A stretch of 64,000 bases of DNA from Leucobacter chromiiresistens. Its GTDB lineage: Bacteria > Actinomycetota > Actinomycetes > Actinomycetales > Microbacteriaceae. The translations under genes and the position numbers were made by a program. The notes beneath the pieces are model-generated. The model was not told the DNA's origin. It did no database searches and worked only from the letters and a program-made list of their open reading frames with translations. The stretch covers positions 2,759,344 to 2,823,343 of the forward strand of contig NZ_FNKB01000001.1 in NCBI RefSeq assembly GCF_900102345.1, in the 5' to 3' direction. Shown here piece after piece: positions 9,409 through 19,820 of the stretch (position 1 is its first letter; every line of letters begins with the position of its first letter).

Positions 9409-10469
9409 GGTGCGACTCCATTCACGGGAAGGCCGGTGGTCTCGGGCAGGCCTAGGGCGATGTTGGCGGACTGGATGGCCGCCCCTGCGGTGCCCTTGGC
9501 GAGGTTGTCGAGCGCGGCGACGATCACGGCGCGACCGGCGCTCTCGTCGATCGCGATGCTCATCAGGCAGGTGTTGGCTCCGAGCGTGTCGGCGGTGCGC
9601 GGCAGAACGCCGTCGGGGAGCAGCTGCACGAAGGGCTCGTCGGCGTACGCGCGCTCCCAGGCCTCGCGCACTTCTGCGGCGCTCACGCCCTCCGCGATGC
9701 GTGCGGTGGTCGTGGCCAGGATGCCGCGACTCATCGGCACGAGCACCGGGGTGAAACTGATGGTCGGCTCATCGCGCGCGCCGGCGCCGCGGAGCGCCTG
9801 CCTGATCTCTGGGATGTGGCGATGCGAGCCGCCGACCGCGTACGGATTGGCGGTGCCCATCAGCTCAGCGCCGAGCAGATGCGTCTTGGCGGCCTTGCCC
9901 GCGCCCGACGGCCCGACGGCGAGCACCGAGACGATGTCTCGCGCCTCGATCACTCCGGCGGCGACGCCGGGAGCGAGCGACAGCGCGACAGTGGAGGCGT
10001 TGCAGCCCGGAGCCGCGATCCGCGTCGCCCCGACGAGCGCCTCGCGCTGACGGCCGCTCGTGCCGTCCTCCCGCACCGCGATGAGTTCGGGCACCCCGTA
10101 GGTCCACGCCTCGTGGTGCTCGCCGCCGTAGAAGGACGCCCAGTCCGCTGCGCTCGTCAAACGATGGTCGGCACCGCAGTCGACCGCGAGCCGCACATTC
10201 GCGAGCTGCTCCGTGAGGGCCCCCGATGCGCCGTGGGGCAGGGCGAAGAACACGATGTCGTGCCCGTCGAGCACCTCGGGAGTCGTGGCCTGCAGCGTGA
10301 GATGCGCGAGCGCGCGGAGGTGCGGCTGCGACTGCACGAGCGGTTGACCCGCCGTGGAGTGGCCCGTGACGGTGCGGATCTCGAACTGCGGATGCTGGCT
10401 GAGGAGGCGGAGCAGCTCGCCCCCCGCGTATCCGCTGGCTCCCGCAACAGCGACGCTGTAAGTCATCAT
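9405..10469 (-). CDS. argC: N-acetyl-gamma-glutamyl-phosphate reductase
   Basis: NADPH-dependent reduction of acetylglutamyl phosphate. The 354-residue protein begins with a Rossmann motif ([16 protein letters not shown]) and has the catalytic Cys156 in [16 protein letters not shown] near the middle is also diagnostic. Two ATGs lie side by side (10469 and 10466) behind a purine-rich GAAGAGGGAG, so the exact start is uncertain by one codon. First gene of argC-argJ-argB, divergent from a PhzF-family gene; no clear ArgR box was found in the 150-bp gap. Confidence 0.95.
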   Translation of the reverse strand: MMTYSVAVAGASGYAGGELLRLLSQHPQFEIRTVTGHSTAGQPLVQSQPHLRALAHLTLQATTPEVLDGHDIVFFALPHGASGALTEQLANVRLAVDCGADHRLTSAADWASFYGGEHHEAWTYGVPELIAVREDGTSGRQREALVGATRIAAPGCNASTVALSLAPGVAAGVIEARDIVSVLAVGPSGAGKAAKTHLLGAELMGTANPYAVGGSHRHIPEIRQALRGAGARDEPTISFTPVLVPMSRGILATTTARIAEGVSAAEVREAWERAYADEPFVQLLPDGVLPRTADTLGANTCLMSIAIDESAGRAVIVAALDNLAKGTAGAAIQSANIALGLPETTGLPVNGVAP

Positions 10470-10622
10470 CTCCCTCTTCCCCGCGGGCGGCCCGCGCGCG
10501 TACCACTATTCAACCACCCGGGGGCGCGCCCGCTCGCCAGGGCCGCGGTGACGACACCGATCTGGGGAGACTGCGGGGCTAGGATCGACTGTGAGCGAGC
10601 AGAAACCGAGAGACGCCCGGCC

Positions 10623-11501
10623 ATGACACGACCCCCAGTGCATACGGTGCACGTGTTCACCGACGGACCAGGCGGCGGCAACCCGGCGCCGATCGTGCTC
10701 GACGCGAGCGATATGACCGCCGCCGAGATGCAGCGGGTGGCGCAGCAGCACGGTCACGAGAGCGGCTTCGTCGTTCCGTCCGACGACGACGACGACGTGG
10801 ACTTCCGTCTCCGCTTATGGATGCCCAGCCAAGAGGTGTCCATGTGCGGACACGTGACCGTCGGCACCGTCTGGCTGATGCACCGGCTCGGATTGCTCCG
10901 ATCTCGCGACCTCCGCATCGGCACGGCGAGCGGAGTCGTCCGGGCGCGCGTCAGCGGCGACGGCGAGGTCGAGATCGCCCAGCCGGCGGGCGCCCTCGAG
11001 TGCCTCGACTCCTCCCTGGCCGCGGAGGTCGTCGCGGCACTGGGCCTCACGGCCGAGGATCTCGCGGGCCTTCCGATCCGCAACGCATCGACCAGCCGCA
11101 CCAAGACGCTGATCCCCCTCGCATCGCCCGACGTGCTCGATGCGCTGGCGCCGGATCCGCCACGCGTCGCGGCGGTCTGCGCCCTCGCCGAGTCGACCGG
11201 ACTCTACCCCTGGGTCGTGCGCGACCGGGGCGCGCGCCTGTTCGAGGCCCGGCAGTTCCCCCGCTCCTCCGGCTACCCCGAGGACGCCGCGACCGGCGTC
11301 GCCGCCGCAGCGCTCGCCTACGGGTTGCTCGCCGACGGACTGGTCGACGGCCCCGCCGACGGCCTCGGCGCCGCCGCGGACGCCGCGACCGCCGCGCCGA
11401 TCCGCGTGCAGCAGGGGCGCGCCATGGGGCGCCCCTCCGAGATCCGCATCCGCTGGCGCGAGCCGCGCGGCGTGTGGCTCGGGGGCGCAGTACGGGCCTG
11501 A
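10623..11501 (+). CDS. PhzF-family isomerase/epimerase-like protein
   Basis: Member of the PhzF (diaminopimelate-epimerase-like fold) family, 292 residues. HTVHVFTDGPGGGNPAPIVLD at the start and the conserved Glu46 in HGHESGFV correspond to the catalytic Glu of PhzF; MCGHVTVGT and YPEDAATGVAAAAL are the other family signatures. No other phenazine gene is present, so phenazine synthesis is unlikely; family members outside phz clusters mostly lack a known substrate. It heads a two-gene plus-strand unit with a monooxygenase-fold gene 27 bp downstream. The ribosome site is weak. Confidence 0.82.
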   Translation: MTRPPVHTVHVFTDGPGGGNPAPIVLDASDMTAAEMQRVAQQHGHESGFVVPSDDDDDVDFRLRLWMPSQEVSMCGHVTVGTVWLMHRLGLLRSRDLRIGTASGVVRARVSGDGEVEIAQPAGALECLDSSLAAEVVAALGLTAEDLAGLPIRNASTSRTKTLIPLASPDVLDALAPDPPRVAAVCALAESTGLYPWVVRDRGARLFEARQFPRSSGYPEDAATGVAAAALAYGLLADGLVDGPADGLGAAADAATAAPIRVQQGRAMGRPSEIRIRWREPRGVWLGGAVRA

Positions 11502-11528
11502 CCCGGGCCTGCCGATAGGCTCGAACGC

Positions 11529-11867
11529 ATGTACTTCATCGTCGTCAAGTTCCCCGTCAAGCCCGAGAGCGTCGCCCAGTGGCCCGAGATCGTGCGCGAG
11601 TTCACCGAGGCGACCCGCGCAGAGGCGGGTAACCTCTGCTTCGAGTGGTCGCGGAGCCTCGAGGATCCGAACGAGTTCGTACTGGTCGAGGCCTTCACCG
11701 ACGCGGGAGCCGAACCCCACGTCACCTCGGCGCACTTCGCCGCGGGCCTCGAGTCGATGCGGCCGCATCTCGTGGCCACCCCGAAGATCGTGTCGCGTCG
11801 GGTCGACGGCGACGGGTGGGAGGAGATGGGCGAGCTCAAGATCGCGGGAGACGCCGCTCACGAGTGA
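11529..11867 (+). CDS. Antibiotic biosynthesis monooxygenase (ABM) domain protein, putative quinol monooxygenase
   Basis: A 112-residue single-domain protein with the dimeric ferredoxin-like ABM fold. It begins YFIVVKFPVKPES and has the usual EAGNLCFEWSRS and VLVEAFTDAGAEPHVTSAHF segments, similar to YgiN-type quinol monooxygenases. It follows the PhzF-like gene closely and probably shares its transcript. It converges on the enoyl-CoA hydratase gene, whose stop lies about 50 bp away in a GC-rich gap. Confidence 0.8.
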   Translation: MYFIVVKFPVKPESVAQWPEIVREFTEATRAEAGNLCFEWSRSLEDPNEFVLVEAFTDAGAEPHVTSAHFAAGLESMRPHLVATPKIVSRRVDGDGWEEMGELKIAGDAAHE

Positions 11868-11918
11868 GGGCGCGGGCTGCGCCGGCGCGGCGCCGACCGC
11901 GAACGCGCGGCGCCCGAC

Positions 11919-12691
11919 CTAGCGGTGGCGGAATTCGGGAGCGCGCTTCTCGGCGAACGCGCGCATCCCCTCCTTCTGGTCGTCGGTGGCGAACGCGGCG
12001 GCGAACGCCTGGCGCTCGAACCGAAGCCCCTCGGCGAGCGGCATCTCCTGCGCGGCCTGCAGCGCGTCCTTCGCGGCGTACACCGCGGGCAGCGACTTCG
12101 ACGCGATCGTCTCCGCGACCTTCGCGGCCTCGGCGAGCAGATCGGCGGCGGGCACCACGCGGGAGACGAGCCCCGAGCGCTCGGCCTCGTCGGCGTCCAT
12201 CATGCGCCCGGTGAGCACGAGATCGGCGGCCTTGGCCTTGCCGATGGCGCGCGGCAGGCGCTGCGAGCCTCCGAAGCCGGGCAGGATCCCGAGCGTGATC
12301 TCCGGCTGACCGAACTTCGCGGTGTCGGCGGCGATGATGAGATCGCACATCATGGCGAGCTCGCAGCCGCCGCCGAGGGCGAAACCGCCGACCGCCGCGA
12401 TGAGCGGGGTGCGGGTGCGCTCGAATCCGCCCCAGCCGGGGAACGGGCCGTCGAGGTACATGTCGGCGTAGCCGAGTTCCGCCATCTCCTTGATGTCGGC
12501 CCCCGCGGCGAACGCCTTCGCCGACCCGGTGAGCACGATCGCTCCGATGCCGGGGTCGTCGTCGAAGCGCTGCACCGCGTCGATGAGCTCGCGCACGAGC
12601 GCGCCGTTCAGTGCGTTCAGCGCGTCGGGCCGGTTGAGGGTGATCGTGGCGACGCGTCCCTGCGTCTCGGCGATGATCGTCGTGTAGTCGC

Positions 12692-12695
<4 letters not shown>
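11919..12695 (-). CDS. Enoyl-CoA hydratase/isomerase family protein
   Basis: Crotonase-fold enzyme of 258 residues that would hydrate 2-enoyl-CoA. Oxyanion-hole segments AAGADIKEM and [12 protein letters not shown] are present, and both general acid/base glutamates are in place (Glu112 and Glu132 in GQPEITLG). The ATG at 12695 overlaps the prpC stop (ATGA). Its place as last gene of the methylcitrate operon suggests a role in feeding fatty-acid or branched-chain derived acyl-CoA toward propionyl-CoA; that is inference. Confidence 0.9.
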
Positions 12696-13831
<1,136 letters not shown>

Positions 13832-13894
13832 GTGGTGCGCTCCTTTGCGATGACCTGCGGTGATGATGTGCGGTGATGCGGTGGTGAGGTGGGG

Positions 13895-13933
13895 TGATGC
13901 GGTGCGGCGATGCGGTGCGGCGATGCGGTGCGG
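13895..13933. repeat. Three tandem 13-bp units in the prpB-prpC gap
   Basis: The unit YGATGCGGTGCGG occurs three times head to tail (13895-13907, 13908-13920, 13921-13933). Looser copies of GCGGTGATG continue to about 13860. It fills most of the 127-bp prpB-prpC gap, the only sizeable gap in this operon. On the coding strand it reads as CACCGCATC-type repeats ending close to the prpC ribosome site. Confidence 0.75.
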
Positions 13934-13958
13934 CCGCGATGCACGCACGGCGGCGGGT

Positions 13959-14858
13959 CTACCGCTCGACGGTGAAGTCGAACACGCTCGCGTCGAAGCG
14001 GGTGTACCCCTCGTAGTCGACGAGGTCGTACAGGTCGGCCCGGTGCTGCATCTCGTCGAGCTTGCCGCGGAGGTGCCCGGCCTGATGCAGCTCGTCGAGG
14101 GCGCGGCCGGTCGCGCCCATCGCGATCCGCAGCATGGAGACCGGCCAGATGACGATGTTCACGCCGACGTCGGCGAGCTGCTGCACGGAAAAGAGTTCGC
14201 TCTTGCCGAACTCGGTCATGTTCGCGAGGATCGGTACGTCGAGAGCGGACCGCATCGCGGCGAACTCCTCGAGCGTGCGCATCGCCTCCGGGAAGACGGC
14301 GTCGGCGCCCGCGTCCATGAGCGCCCGGGCGCGGTCGATGGCCGCGTCGAGACCGTCGACCGCGCGGATGTCGGTGCGCGCCATGATGAGGAAGTTCGGA
14401 TCGCGCCGCGCGTCCGCAGCTGCGCGGATGCGCTGCACCGCGCTCCCCTCGTCGACGACCGATTTGCCGTCGAGGTGCCCGCAGCGCTTGGGGTTCACCT
14501 GATCCTCGATGTGCGCACCGGCGAGGCCGGCGTCTTCGAGCGTCTGGATGGTGCGCGCGACGTTCATCGGCTCGCCGAATCCGGTGTCGGCGTCGACGAT
14601 CGCGGGCAGCTCGGTCATGCGCGCGATCTGCTGCGCGCGACCGGCGACCTCGGTGAGCGTGGTCAGGCCGATGTCGGGCAGCCCGAGGTCGGCTGCGAGC
14701 ACCGCGCCCGAGATGTACGCGCCGTCGAAGCCTTTCCGCTCGATGAGTCGCGCCGAGAGCGGGTTGAAGGCTCCCGGGAACCGCAGCAGCTCGCCGGTCG
14801 CGAGCCGCTCCCGGAACCGGCGTCGCTTCTCGTGGGCAGGGGTCTGGGCGTACAGCAT
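13959..14858 (-). CDS. prpB: Methylisocitrate lyase
   Basis: Splits 2-methylisocitrate to pyruvate and succinate. The 299-residue protein shows the ICL/PEPM-fold signature PKRCGHLDGK (catalytic Cys126 in KRCGH), Mg-binding DADTGFG near residue 89, and the IEDQ segment. The ATG at 14858 overlaps the prpD stop by one base (TGATG). About 130 bp separate it from prpC, much more than the other junctions of the operon. Confidence 0.95.
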   Translation of the reverse strand: MLYAQTPAHEKRRRFRERLATGELLRFPGAFNPLSARLIERKGFDGAYISGAVLAADLGLPDIGLTTLTEVAGRAQQIARMTELPAIVDADTGFGEPMNVARTIQTLEDAGLAGAHIEDQVNPKRCGHLDGKSVVDEGSAVQRIRAAADARRDPNFLIMARTDIRAVDGLDAAIDRARALMDAGADAVFPEAMRTLEEFAAMRSALDVPILANMTEFGKSELFSVQQLADVGVNIVIWPVSMLRIAMGATGRALDELHQAGHLRGKLDEMQHRADLYDLVDYEGYTRFDASVFDFTVER

Positions 14859-16396
14859 CAGAAGAGTCCCTTCGGTGCGGCGTCGAGTGCGATGACGCCG
14901 GGGCGGGCCGTGAGGTTGAGGTCGGCGACCTCGTCGGCGGTGAGTTCGGGGAGTCGCTGCACGAGGTCGAGGAAGCGCTCGATCTCGTGCGGTTCGAGCA
15001 CGGGCTCGGCGAGCAGCCGGAACTTCGCGATGTACTGCTCGCGCGCGAAGGGCCGGGCGCCGAGCGGGTGGGCGTCGGCGACCGCGATCTCCTCGACGAT
15101 GGTGCCGCCGTCGACGAGCTCGATCTCGACGCGCCCGCCGAAGGCCTTCTCGTCGGGGTCTTCGGAGTGGTACCGCCGCGTCCACTCCGCATCCTCCGCC
15201 GTGGTCACCTTCTGCCAGAGCGCGACCGTGTCGGCGCGGCCGGCGCGCTCGGGGGTGTACGAGTCGACGTGGTGCCAGCCGCCGTCCTGCAGGGCGACGG
15301 CGAAGATGTACGGGATGGAGTGGTCGAGGGTCTCCCGCGACGCGGTCGGATCGTACTTCTGAGGATCGTTCGCGCCCGAGCCGATCACGGTGTGGGTGTG
15401 GTGGCTGGAGTGGAGCACGATGCGCGCGATCCGCTCGGGGTCCGCGAGTTCGGGGTGCGCATGGTGGAGGCGACGAGCGAGGTCGATCCACGCCTGCGCC
15501 TGGTACTCGGCCGAGTGCTCCTTCGTGTAGCTGTCGAGGATGGCGCGCTTCGGCTCCCCCGCGGCGGGCAGCGGCACCTCGTAGGCGGCGGAGGGGCCGT
15601 CGAGCATCCAGGCGACCACGCCGTCCTCGCCCTCGTAGATGGGCGCCGGCGCGGTCTGGCCGCGCATCGCCCGGTCGACGGCCTCGACGGCCATCTTGCC
15701 GGCGAACGCCGGGGCGTGGGCCTTCCACGTCGAGATCTCGCCCTTGCGGCTCTGACGCGTCGCCGTCGTCGTGTGCAGCGCCTGCGCGACGGCCTGCGCG
15801 ATGGTCGCGGCGTCGAGGCCGAGCAGGGTGCCGATGCCCGCGGCCGCGGAGGGGCCGAGGTGCGCGACGTGGTCGATCTTGTGGCGGTGCAGGCAGATCG
15901 CGCGCACGAGGTCCATCTGGATCTCGTACCCCGTGGCGATGCCGCGCACCAGCGCCCGGCCGTCGGCGCCGACGTGCTGGGCGACGGCGAGGATCGGCGG
16001 GATGTTGTCGCCGGGGTGCGAGTACTCGGCCGCCAGGAACGTGTCGTGGTAATCGAGCTCGCGCACGGCGACGCCGTTCGCCCAGGCCGCCCATTCGGGG
16101 CTCGATCGGAGCGCGTCGTCGCCTCTCGACGGGAGCCCGAGGATCGCGCTCCCCCGGCCTCCGCGCGACACGGGGTGCGCGAGCGCCTGCGCGCGAGCCG
16201 CGACGATCGGCGCTCGCGTGAGCGATGCCGCGGCGACGGACGCGTTGTCGATGATGCGGTTGACGATCATGTCGACCACGTCGGGGTCGACCCCGACCGG
16301 GTCCGCCGCGACCTCGGCGATCTTCCAGGCGAGCTGCTGCTCGCGCGGCAGCGACTCCTCGCTGCGGTGCACTCGGACGTGGTGGGTGACGGTCAT
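14858..16396 (-). CDS. prpD: 2-methylcitrate dehydratase, MmgE/PrpD family
   Basis: Dehydrates 2-methylcitrate in the methylcitrate cycle. 512 residues, a normal length for the PrpD branch. Typical segments: [27 protein letters not shown] split over about residues 113-139, [18 protein letters not shown] and [18 protein letters not shown]. The ATG at 16396 overlaps the stop of the GntR gene (ATGA), so regulator and enzyme are co-translated. Confidence 0.94.
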   Translation of the reverse strand: MTVTHHVRVHRSEESLPREQQLAWKIAEVAADPVGVDPDVVDMIVNRIIDNASVAAASLTRAPIVAARAQALAHPVSRGGRGSAILGLPSRGDDALRSSPEWAAWANGVAVRELDYHDTFLAAEYSHPGDNIPPILAVAQHVGADGRALVRGIATGYEIQMDLVRAICLHRHKIDHVAHLGPSAAAGIGTLLGLDAATIAQAVAQALHTTTATRQSRKGEISTWKAHAPAFAGKMAVEAVDRAMRGQTAPAPIYEGEDGVVAWMLDGPSAAYEVPLPAAGEPKRAILDSYTKEHSAEYQAQAWIDLARRLHHAHPELADPERIARIVLHSSHHTHTVIGSGANDPQKYDPTASRETLDHSIPYIFAVALQDGGWHHVDSYTPERAGRADTVALWQKVTTAEDAEWTRRYHSEDPDEKAFGGRVEIELVDGGTIVEEIAVADAHPLGARPFAREQYIAKFRLLAEPVLEPHEIERFLDLVQRLPELTADEVADLNLTARPGVIALDAAPKGLF

Positions 16397-17073
16397 GCGG
16401 AGGCTCTCTCTTCGGTGTCGGCGATGGCGGCGAGGATCGACGCGAGCGCGCGATGCAGATGGACGTGGGTGGCGTGCGCGGCGAGCTCGGGGTCGCCGTC
16501 GGCGATGGCTCGGGCGATCAGGGCGTGCTCGCCGACTGAGGCGACGAGGCGCTCGTGGTGGTCGCGCGCGAGGGCGCGGGCGCGGGCCAGGTGGGTGCGG
16601 ACGGGACGGAGGGCCTGCACGAGGTAGGGGTTCGCGACGGCGACGTCGATCGCCTCGTCGAAGCGCGCGATGAGGGCGTAGTACGCGTCGGCGCTCGATG
16701 CGGTGGGGTCGGGGTGCGCCGTCTCGAACGCGGACGCGATCTCCGCGAAGGTCTGCCGGTCGCCGCGCTCGGCAGCGAGGCGCGCCGCCGTCTCCTCGAG
16801 GGCTCGGCGCGTCTCGAACAGCGCGCGCACGTCTGCGACGTCGAAGCCGGAGACGACGAGCACGCGGGCGGATTGCTGCGTGATCAGCCCGTCTGCGACG
16901 AGGCGCCCGATCGCTTCCCGCATCGGCGTGCGGCTGACGCCCCAGCGCAGCGACTGCTCCACCTCGCCGATGGCGGTGCCGGGCGCGAGCGCACCCGTCT
17001 GAATCTGCTCGAGCAGCGCCCGGTAGACGCGTTCGCCCGTGCGCTCGCTCTTCGCCGCTGTCGCCGTCGCCAT
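16393..17073 (-). CDS. GntR-family (FCD/FadR-type) transcriptional regulator of the prp operon
   Basis: 226-residue regulator with an N-terminal winged helix (about 12-75: [38 protein letters not shown]) and an all-helical FCD ligand domain (about 90-215). The FCD His/Asp positions that bind metal or an organic acid appear in [30 protein letters not shown] and [10 protein letters not shown]. It heads the operon and overlaps prpD, so autoregulation by a methylcitrate-pathway ligand is likely. This replaces the PrpR-type activators used elsewhere. Confidence 0.88.
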   Translation of the reverse strand: MATATAAKSERTGERVYRALLEQIQTGALAPGTAIGEVEQSLRWGVSRTPMREAIGRLVADGLITQQSARVLVVSGFDVADVRALFETRRALEETAARLAAERGDRQTFAEIASAFETAHPDPTASSADAYYALIARFDEAIDVAVANPYLVQALRPVRTHLARARALARDHHERLVASVGEHALIARAIADGDPELAAHATHVHLHRALASILAAIADTEERASA

Positions 17074-17133
17074 GGGGCTAACGTATCCACTGACCTCCGA
17101 AAGCGCAAGGGGAGCCGCGAAAACCGCTCACTG

Positions 17134-17141
17134 CGTATACG
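17134..17141 (-). promoter_or_regulatory. Candidate GntR operator upstream of the prp operon
   Basis: A perfect CGTATACG palindrome sits about 60 nt upstream of the regulator's ATG, in the 73-bp gap to the YhgE/Pip gene. FCD-subfamily GntR proteins commonly bind inverted repeats with a GTATAC core, so this is the best operator candidate. A related GGATAC lies nearer the gene at about 17085. No clear -35/-10 pair was identified. Confidence 0.4.
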
Positions 17142-17146
17142 AACGG

Positions 17147-19042
17147 CTACCCGATCAGGCTCGGCTGCAGATCCTTCAGGGTGCGCGACCGCATCGTCTT
17201 CGCGACGCCGAGCGCCGCGACCAGCACGGCGATGACGAGCACGAGCGCGAGCTTGAGCGCCTCGCTCGCGGCATCGGCGAGGTCGCCGCCGTACATGAGC
17301 TGGCGCAGGCCGTCGACCGCGAACGACATCGGCAGGTAGTGGTGCAGCGTCGCGAGCGACGGCGGCAGCGTCTGCCAGGGGAACGTGCCTCCGGCGGTGA
17401 CGAGCTGCACCACCATGAGCACGAGGCCGAGGAACTGCCCCACACTGCCCAGCCAGACGTTCAGGGCGAGGATGATGGCGGCGAACGTCGCCGACGCGAG
17501 CGCGATCGTGCCGTATGCGGCGACGGGATGCGCGAAGTCGAATCTGAGCGCGAATGCGACGATGGCGAAGAGCCCCAGCATCTGCGTCGCCCCGAGCAGC
17601 GCCGGAGTCGCCCAGCCGGCGAGCGTCACGCGCAACGGCGTGTGCAGCGCGGTCACGGCGCGGCGCGAGACGGGCTTCAAGATGAGGAAGAGCGCGTAGA
17701 TGCCGATCCACGCGGCGAGGCTCATGAAGAACGGCGCCAGCCCGGCGCCGTAGCTGCCCGCGGAGGTGACGCGGCTCGTCTGCACGTCGACGGGGCTCGC
17801 GATGTTGTCGGCCTGCGCCGCGCGCAGCTCGTCGGAGCTGTCGGGGAGCTGCGCGACGCCGTCGGCGAGGCCGTCGCGCAGCTGCCCCGCCCCGGTGGTG
17901 AGGTCGCCGAGGCCGCTCTGCAGGCTGCCCGATCCGTCGACGAGCTGCGCCAGTCCGTCGTCGAGTGCGCGGGCGCCGTCCGCCGCCGTCGCGATGCCGT
18001 TCGCGAGCTGCGGCGTCGCGTCCGCGAGTCGCCGCGACCCGTCGGCCACCTGCTGGGAGCCGCTCGCGAGCGTGTCGAGCTGCGCACTGGCGTCCTGCAC
18101 CTGCCCGTTCACGGCCGAGAGGTCGCCCCCCGCGCGGTCCATCGCCGCGCTCACCCGGTCGATCACGGCCTGGTCCACGTGCGCGCTCGCGAGATCCTCC
18201 AGGATCGCCGCGCGGTCCTGCGCGAGCGCGTCGAGGGCGCGCTGGCTCGCGCCCGCGGCCTCCCTGCCGTACTGCGCCACCGTCGCGTTGCCCGCGGCGA
18301 CCTGCGACGCCCCGTCGGCCAGCGTCTCGGTGCTCTGCGGCAGCCCGGCGGTCGCGTCGCGCAGCTCGCCGAGCCCGGAGGCCAGCCGCCCCGAGCCCTC
18401 GGCGGCCTGCTGGGACCCGGCGTGCAGCTTCCCCGCACCGTCGCGCGCCGTCGCGGAGCCGTCGGTCAGTGCACTCGCGCCGTCGGTCGCCTCGACGAGG
18501 GAGCCGCGCACCTGCGATATGCCGTCGAGCAGCGACTTCGCGGCCTCGCGGTTCACCGATTGCACGACCTGCTTCTGGATGCGCTGCACCGCCTGCTCGC
18601 CGATCGTGGTCGCGAGGTAGCTGTTCGCATCGTTCGTCGTGAGCACCACGTCTGCGCGGTGCGGGTCGTCGGTCTGCGACGACTGCAGGGCTTCGGAGAA
18701 GTCCTCGGGCAGCGTCACCGTGAAGTCGTAGACGCCGTTCGCGATGCCGCGCTCGGCATCCGCCGCACTCACCCGGTGCCAGTCGAAGCTGCCGTCCTCG
18801 ATCAGATTCTCGGCGACCTCGTCGCCGATCACCCGCACGTCGTCTCCCTCGTCCACGCCGGTGTCGGCGACCACGAGTGCGACGGGCACCTGGTCGAGCC
18901 GGGCGTACGGATCCTGGTTCGCCCACAGGTACAGGCCGCCGTAGAGCAGCGGCACGCACATGAGCGCGACGAACGCGAGTCGTGCCATCTTGGTCGCCCA
19001 GAGACGGGCGAACTCGGCGCGGATCATCTGCGGGATCTTCAT
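17147..19042 (-). CDS. YhgE/Pip family membrane protein (ABC-2-type permease-like)
   Basis: 631 residues: one N-terminal transmembrane segment (about 20-42), a long extracytoplasmic region (about 45-420), then about six transmembrane segments (about 425-610). The extracytoplasmic part is rich in Ala/Gly/Asp with repeated heptad-like LADGxxxLxxG segments, as in phage-infection-protein homologues. ATG start at 19042. It overlaps the upstream degenerate ABC-like gene by 4 bp, so the two form a pair. The substrate is unknown; YhgE/Pip proteins are linked to phage adsorption and, in mycobacteria and streptococci, to export functions. Confidence 0.85.
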   Translation of the reverse strand: MKIPQMIRAEFARLWATKMARLAFVALMCVPLLYGGLYLWANQDPYARLDQVPVALVVADTGVDEGDDVRVIGDEVAENLIEDGSFDWHRVSAADAERGIANGVYDFTVTLPEDFSEALQSSQTDDPHRADVVLTTNDANSYLATTIGEQAVQRIQKQVVQSVNREAAKSLLDGISQVRGSLVEATDGASALTDGSATARDGAGKLHAGSQQAAEGSGRLASGLGELRDATAGLPQSTETLADGASQVAAGNATVAQYGREAAGASQRALDALAQDRAAILEDLASAHVDQAVIDRVSAAMDRAGGDLSAVNGQVQDASAQLDTLASGSQQVADGSRRLADATPQLANGIATAADGARALDDGLAQLVDGSGSLQSGLGDLTTGAGQLRDGLADGVAQLPDSSDELRAAQADNIASPVDVQTSRVTSAGSYGAGLAPFFMSLAAWIGIYALFLILKPVSRRAVTALHTPLRVTLAGWATPALLGATQMLGLFAIVAFALRFDFAHPVAAYGTIALASATFAAIILALNVWLGSVGQFLGLVLMVVQLVTAGGTFPWQTLPPSLATLHHYLPMSFAVDGLRQLMYGGDLADAASEALKLALVLVIAVLVAALGVAKTMRSRTLKDLQPSLIG

Positions 19043-19731
19043 GCGCGCTCCTCCTCCGCATCGTTCGCGCCGGCGACTCCCGGCGACTGTTCACCGGGCC
19101 ACTCGCGCAGCGGCATGACCTCACCGGTCCCCCACCCCTCCGGGTGGGCGGCGATCGCCGCTCGCGCCGCCTGGCCCGCGATGACGAGCACGGCGGCCCC
19201 GTCGTCCGCGAGTTCGCAGGCGATCCGCCACCAGCCCTCGGGCGCGCCGCCGTGCCGGTCCGGCGAGACCAGCACCAGTCCCTCGACGCCGGGCCGCTGC
19301 AGCGCGAGCTCGCAGAGCGCGCGCACCCGGGCCTCGGGCGCGAGATTGCCGATCGGCATCCGCGCGAACTCCCGCAGCCCCAGGCGCTCGAGCTCCTGGC
19401 GCACGGCCACGGGCCCGCCGAACCGTCCCGCGAACATCAGCTCCTCCGCGACGACGTCGGCGAGCAGCACGTCGCCGTGCGGCTCGCTCACGTCGGGGGC
19501 GTCGACGAGCGCGACGCGGCGGCGCAGCGCCCGCGCATCGGGGGCATCGTCGATCGCGACCTCGCCGGAGTCGGGCTTCATGCGGCCCGACACGATGAGC
19601 CCGAGAACGGTGGGCCGCTGCGCGGTCTCCGCCTCGACGAACACCGCGGTTCCCGAGTGCATCGACACGTCGATCGGCGGGAGCGCCCGCCCGCCCGGTC
19701 CTTTGCTGACCGCCGTCGCCCGCACCCGCAT
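19039..19731 (-). CDS. Degenerate ABC-ATPase-like protein paired with YhgE/Pip
   Basis: The 230-residue product keeps the outline of an ABC ATPase but not its catalytic residues. VEAETAQRPTVLGLIVSGRM at residues 32-51, followed by KPDSGEVAIDD, sits where GxxGxGKST-TLL-LLAG-KPDSGEV is expected, yet lacks the Walker A Gly-Lys-Ser/Thr. GNLAPEARVRALCELALQRP (128-147) replaces LSGGQ-QRVALARAL-P. LVLVSPDRHG (152-161) replaces Walker B LLLLDEP. It therefore probably cannot hydrolyse ATP. Coupled translation with the YhgE/Pip gene suggests a non-catalytic nucleotide-binding-fold subunit. Function unknown. Confidence 0.72.
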   Translation of the reverse strand: MRVRATAVSKGPGGRALPPIDVSMHSGTAVFVEAETAQRPTVLGLIVSGRMKPDSGEVAIDDAPDARALRRRVALVDAPDVSEPHGDVLLADVVAEELMFAGRFGGPVAVRQELERLGLREFARMPIGNLAPEARVRALCELALQRPGVEGLVLVSPDRHGGAPEGWWRIACELADDGAAVLVIAGQAARAAIAAHPEGWGTGEVMPLREWPGEQSPGVAGANDAEEERA

Positions 19732-19820
19732 GAGTCCATCCCCGCCCTACTCGTTCTCCAACCCTGCGAGTGTAGTCCTCCGCTCCCTGAGTGCGCGGGC
19801 AGGTGAACGGGCGTTCGACG

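Noticed and set aside
10470..10622. ArgR operator in the argC-phzF divergent gap
   Set aside because: Only a short TATTCAA half-site is present; there is no second half at the proper spacing.
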